From Thermoplasmata archaeon (GTDB lineage: Archaea > Thermoplasmatota > Thermoplasmata > Thermoplasmatales > Thermoplasmataceae), in the NCBI GenBank assembly GCA_021811505.1, contig JAJZOM010000197.1:1577-9044 (forward strand): a stretch of DNA of 7,468 nt. The letters run 5' to 3'. The position numbers and the translations under genes are program-made. Below the pieces are notes generated by a model. It was given only the letters and a program-made list of their open reading frames with translations, ran no database searches and was not told the DNA's origin. Shown piece by piece: positions 6,109 through 7,468 of the stretch (within the stretch, counting starts at the first letter, position 1; each line of letters starts with the position of its first letter).

Positions 6109-6657
6109 TTATCTGGCAGATGCCGATATCCTTTCAACTTCCTCTTTCTTGCTCACCGCAAAAGATCCACCATCATTCTTGGAAGCAAGCATAATTTCAT
6201 CCGCAAGGCAGTCTTCTATTGCCTTTTTCTTCTTGAATGATGCGTTGGTCGCCCCTATTGCAATGTTTCTCAGGGCTATATCAACCCTTCTGGAAGGGGA
6301 AATATCGACTGCTTTAGGAACAGCTATTCCTCCGTATTTCAGACGGGTCACTTCTTCCCTTGGTGCAGCATTTTCTATGGCATTTACAAGTACCTGAACC
6401 GGGTTTTCCTTGGTCTTGGCCTCAATTTTATCAAATGCCTCGGAAAGAACGCGATATGCGCTGTATTTTTTTCCGGTCCATTTTTCGGTCCTCATAAGCT
6501 TGTTCAGCAGCCTCTCAATGGTATTCATGTTTCTCTTACCGGCCGAGTAGTTGGAAAACCTACCACCGGTATGAAGATTGAGTCCTGCAGTGAGGTTGAT
6601 GTATTTGGTAAGACTCTCGTCGTGTATCTGTACGCCAGCGGGATCATATCTTCCCAT
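6109..6657 (-). CDS. rps7: 30S ribosomal protein uS7
   Basis: Primary 16S rRNA-binding protein of the small subunit head, near the mRNA exit and E site. The 182 residues include the strongly conserved block starting [19 protein letters not shown], then [24 protein letters not shown], and an archaeal basic C-terminal region ([18 protein letters not shown]). The archaeal N-terminal extension (about 1-50, including [10 protein letters not shown]) is present. It follows rps12 by 16 bases on the same strand and must be its operon partner. The ATG at 6657 is preceded by only a weak Shine-Dalgarno candidate (GGATC), so translation may be coupled to rps12. At the other end it meets the CopD/HemJ-like gene tail to tail. 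Confidence 0.97.
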   Translation of the reverse strand: MGRYDPAGVQIHDESLTKYINLTAGLNLHTGGRFSNYSAGKRNMNTIERLLNKLMRTEKWTGKKYSAYRVLSEAFDKIEAKTKENPVQVLVNAIENAAPREEVTRLKYGGIAVPKAVDISPSRRVDIALRNIAIGATNASFKKKKAIEDCLADEIMLASKNDGGSFAVSKKEEVERISASAR

Positions 6658-6673
6658 TATTTTTAGATCCAGA

Positions 6674-7102
6674 TTACCTCACCGCCTTTTCCTTTCTTCC
6701 CTTTACAAGCTCTCTTAGCGATATTCCGTTTACCTTGATCACCTTGTATCTTACCCCTGGAATATCCCCCTTACTTCTGCCCATTCTTCCGCCTATGCCT
6801 TCAACGAGCACTTCGTCATGTTCATCAATATAGTTTATTGCTCCGTCTCCCGGTGCAAAGGCTGTTATCTGTCTGCCATTTTTAATCAGTTGAAGTTTCA
6901 CACACTTTCTAATGGCTGAATTGGGCTGTTTTGCCTCAATTCCTATTTTTTCAATAACAATCCCTTTTGCCTGAGGGGCACCCTCCAGAGGGTCACTTCT
7001 TTCCTTGAGATGGAGCAACCTTCTCTTGTAGTCCCTGTCAGACCATCGATATTGACTTCTCTTATTTACCAGGGTTGAACCTGCATTTTCTCCATTCGCC
7101 AA
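6674..7102 (-). CDS. rps12: 30S ribosomal protein uS12, TTG start
   Basis: Decoding-centre protein of the small subunit, controlling tRNA selection accuracy. The 142 residues match archaeal uS12. Signature [11 protein letters not shown] spans 58-68 (K58 and Q59 correspond to the bacterial streptomycin-site lysine pair, with Q second as usual in archaea). GDIPGVRYK at 112-120 contains D113, equivalent to the conserved decoding-site Asp. The lysine-rich end is [10 protein letters not shown]. The start is TTG at 7102: no in-frame methionine codon occurs before residue 107, and an in-frame stop (7115-7117) closes the frame upstream. A strong Shine-Dalgarno sequence lies immediately in front. It is the first gene of an rps12-rps7 pair. 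Confidence 0.96.
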   Translation of the reverse strand: MANGENAGSTLVNKRSQYRWSDRDYKRRLLHLKERSDPLEGAPQAKGIVIEKIGIEAKQPNSAIRKCVKLQLIKNGRQITAFAPGDGAINYIDEHDEVLVEGIGGRMGRSKGDIPGVRYKVIKVNGISLRELVKGRKEKAVR

Positions 7103-7104
7103 AT

Positions 7105-7112
7105 GATCACCT
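7105..7112 (-). promoter_or_regulatory. Strong Shine-Dalgarno site fixing the rps12 TTG start
   Basis: On the minus strand this is AGGTGATC, fully complementary to the archaeal 16S 3' end (GATCACCT). It ends two bases before the TTG. It is the only strong ribosome binding site I see in the window; the other genes appear leaderless or nearly so. It therefore implies an untranslated leader on the rps12 mRNA. Confidence 0.75.
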
Positions 7113-7179
7113 AATTAAATCTAAATCAGTTCACCGACATTTTCTGGATACTATTTAATCTATCTTTTTATCATTTAAT

Positions 7180-7193
7180 ATGCATATAAATAG
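7180..7193 (-). promoter_or_regulatory. Candidate promoter TATA box for the rps12-rps7 operon
   Basis: On the minus strand CTATTTATATGCAT is a good archaeal TATA element. Transcription would start near 7160, giving a leader of roughly 55-60 bases. A second candidate, ATTAAATAG at 7151-7159, would give a leader of about 25 bases. Either leaves room for the Shine-Dalgarno site. The sequence alone does not choose. Confidence 0.4.
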
Positions 7194-7320
7194 TGTTTTC
7201 AAAGCCTTCCTTGCCTCTTATCTCAACCTGGAGGTTTTAGCGATTAAACGGATAAACAGACCACTTCAAAGAATATCAGACACCTCAAAGAAGAACAATG
7301 ACTGTAATTATCATATTTGA
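7180..7320 (+). CDS. Doubtful 46-residue ORF opposite the rps12 promoter
   Basis: ATG at 7180, stop at 7318-7320. The protein would be basic in the middle (AIKRINRPLQRI) and polar at the end, with no recognised family. In its favour: a TATA-like TATTTAAT at 7152-7159 sits 25 bases upstream, the same spacing as the leaderless genes elsewhere in the window. Against: it is very short, it lies in AT-rich sequence where such a spacing arises easily, and it overlaps the likely rps12 promoter and a degenerate repeat (7257-7292). I would not rely on it without conservation or transcript evidence. Confidence 0.15.
   Translation: MHINSVFKAFLASYLNLEVLAIKRINRPLQRISDTSKKNNDCNYHI
7257..7292. repeat. Imperfect direct repeat upstream of the rps12 operon
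   Basis: CAGACCACTTCAAAGAA (7257-7273) and CAGACACCTCAAAGAA (7277-7292) are near copies, starting 20 bases apart, about two helical turns. The unit could be a pair of binding sites on one DNA face or a chance duplication. It lies about 150 bases upstream of the rps12 start, and 45 bases below the stop of the right-edge gene. Confidence 0.35.
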
Positions 7321-7337
7321 TTGAGGTATGTTGCTGA

Positions 7338-7468
7338 TTAAATAGGTTCGTGTGCAATTTCGTTGAGATCTCGCACTCCTGTTATAACCATCTTCATTTC
7401 AGGAAAGTTGGTGCAGGCCAGCGAGAGTATCCTAAGATAGCTCTGGACCAGGATTTTTGGCAGCACAA
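7338..7468 (-). CDS. C-terminal fragment of an unrecognised gene, 5' end off the window
   Basis: Reading leftward from the right edge, 42 codons are open before the TAA at 7338-7340. The visible end includes VLPKILVQSYLRILSLACTN and finishes GVRDLNEIAHEPI. The mix of a hydrophobic helix-like segment followed by a polar tail is protein-like, and no other frame in this stretch looks better. I cannot assign a family. The SLACTNFPEM stretch faintly recalls the CT(N/E) active-site motif of Asp/Glu racemase-type proteins, but this is too weak to name it. It is on the same strand as rps12 and 235 bases upstream of it, with its own intervening promoter candidates, so it is probably not in the same operon. 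Confidence 0.4.
   Translation of the reverse strand, partial: VLPKILVQSYLRILSLACTNFPEMKMVITGVRDLNEIAHEPI

Noticed and set aside
6149..6397. Plus-strand frame of 82 codons
   Set aside because: Antisense to the most conserved part of rps7.
7338..7468. Naming the right-edge fragment an Asp/Glu racemase-like protein
   Set aside because: Only a faint CTN motif supports it; the visible 42 residues are too few to assign a family.

Overview
The window looks like chromosomal DNA from a thermoacidophilic or mesoacidophilic archaeon, most likely of the Thermoplasmata (Thermoplasmatales or a relative). Directly visible: ribosomal proteins uS12 and uS7 in their archaeal forms, a deoxyhypusine synthase (absent from most bacteria), archaeal TATA-like boxes about 25 bases upstream of several start codons (implying leaderless mRNAs), and a Shine-Dalgarno site matching the archaeal 16S 3' end. 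The secreted sedolisin-type protease with almost no Lys or Arg in its mature part fits an acidic habitat. The lineage is an inference; no marker here proves the genus.

Layout. 1-1854 (minus) is a secreted S53 (sedolisin/kumamolisin family) acid protease with signal peptide, pro-domain and complete catalytic domain; its C-terminal tail runs off the left edge. A 294-base divergent spacer (1855-2148) leads into a GT4-type glycosyltransferase (2149-3282, plus). This overlaps tail to tail by 7 bases with an ornithine cyclodeaminase/mu-crystallin family dehydrogenase (3276-4199, minus). Divergent from that is a 97-residue protein of unknown function (4319-4612, plus), whose stop codon interlocks with that of deoxyhypusine synthase (4609-5565, minus). 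Divergent from the synthase, and apparently sharing a single TATA element with it, is a four-helix membrane protein resembling the CopD/HemJ type (start 5615 rather than 5600). It ends two bases before the stop of rps7 (6109-6657, minus), which is preceded by rps12 (6674-7102, minus, TTG start). The right end holds the rps12 upstream region with a possible tiny ORF, and the last 43 codons of an unrecognised minus-strand gene.

How the parts relate. The only clear co-transcribed pair is rps12-rps7. Deoxyhypusine synthase modifies translation factor aIF5A, so it shares a translation theme with the ribosomal pair but is transcribed on its own. The other genes are single transcription units in strict alternation (divergent, convergent, divergent), with virtually no space at the three convergent junctions. 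No mobile element, CRISPR array, tRNA or rRNA was recognised. I see no clear new multi-gene system. The points most worth following up are the sedolisin with an apparently dismantled calcium site, the shared two-way promoter at 5583-5593, the interlocked gene ends, and the orphan 97-residue protein.
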